NCBI GenBank assembly: GCA_964011675.1
Contig: CAXGPR010000091.1
Span: 1 to 13,445, forward strand
Direction: 5' to 3'
Origin: GCA-2693325 sp964011675
Lineage (GTDB): Bacteria; Latescibacterota; UBA2968; UBA8231
Length of the DNA: 13,445 bases
The notes beneath the pieces are model-generated. The model was not told the DNA's origin. It made no database searches and saw only the letters and a program-made list of their open reading frames with translations. Below are positions 13,429-13,445 of this stretch, one piece after another. Within the stretch, counting starts at the first letter, position 1, and each line of letters begins with the position of its first letter. The position numbers were made by a program, and so were the translations under genes.

Positions 13429-13445
13429 CGCATCAGCGATCTCTT

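Noticed and set aside
1..13445. CRISPR arrays, tRNA or rRNA genes, insertion sequences, integrase or phage genes
   Set aside because: I looked for regularly spaced direct repeats, cloverleaf-like segments and transposase or integrase motifs on both strands and found none.

Overview
The window is ordinary bacterial DNA with genes packed on both strands. It contains no rRNA, tRNA, CRISPR array or recognisable insertion sequence. A tex-type gene, a BacNav-type ion channel, a Shine-Dalgarno-rich gene layout and an outer-membrane-type lipoprotein signal all suggest a Gram-negative, probably aquatic or marine bacterium. A gammaproteobacterium is possible, but the sequence alone does not settle the lineage.

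Layout, left to right. (1) Positions 1-211 hold what may be the last 14 codons of a plus-strand gene and a near-perfect hairpin of terminator type. (2) Positions 212-1460 carry two minus-strand genes for exported proteins: an AhpD/carboxymuconolactone-decarboxylase-like protein with a signal peptide and a GTG start, and a small unrecognised lipoprotein. (3) Positions 1691-4838 form a compact plus-strand operon: a divergent Gfo/Idh/MocA-type oxidoreductase, a VOC (glyoxalase-fold) metalloprotein and two short-chain dehydrogenases. (4) Positions 4918-5760 (minus) encode a single-domain voltage-gated cation channel whose selectivity filter, TLEDWTD, is acidic in the way associated with calcium selectivity. 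(5) Positions 5902-7944 (minus) encode a 680-residue protein of no family I can name, which looks like an (alpha/alpha)-toroid glycan-active enzyme. (6) Positions 8362-9933 (plus) encode a clearly GC-richer, GH127/DUF1680-like protein. Just upstream of it lies a short coding-like remnant that resembles a beta-propeller blade. (7) Positions 10183-10959 encode a PhyH-type Fe(II)/2-oxoglutarate dioxygenase. (8) Positions 11098-13428 encode a complete Tex RNA-binding protein, a housekeeping gene.

The four-gene redox operon and the two putative glycan-active enzymes look like parts of an accessory carbohydrate or polyol catabolic block: oxidation or epimerisation by the Gfo/Idh and SDR enzymes, a VOC enzyme, and candidate glycoside hydrolase or lyase activity. 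No transporter or regulator is visible. The substrate is unknown and the joint pathway is an inference. The GC contrast, the orphan gene tail at 8245-8349 and the non-coding stretches at 7966-8244 and 9934-10182 suggest that the region around 8-10 kb was assembled or rearranged by recombination between otherwise lower-GC genes.
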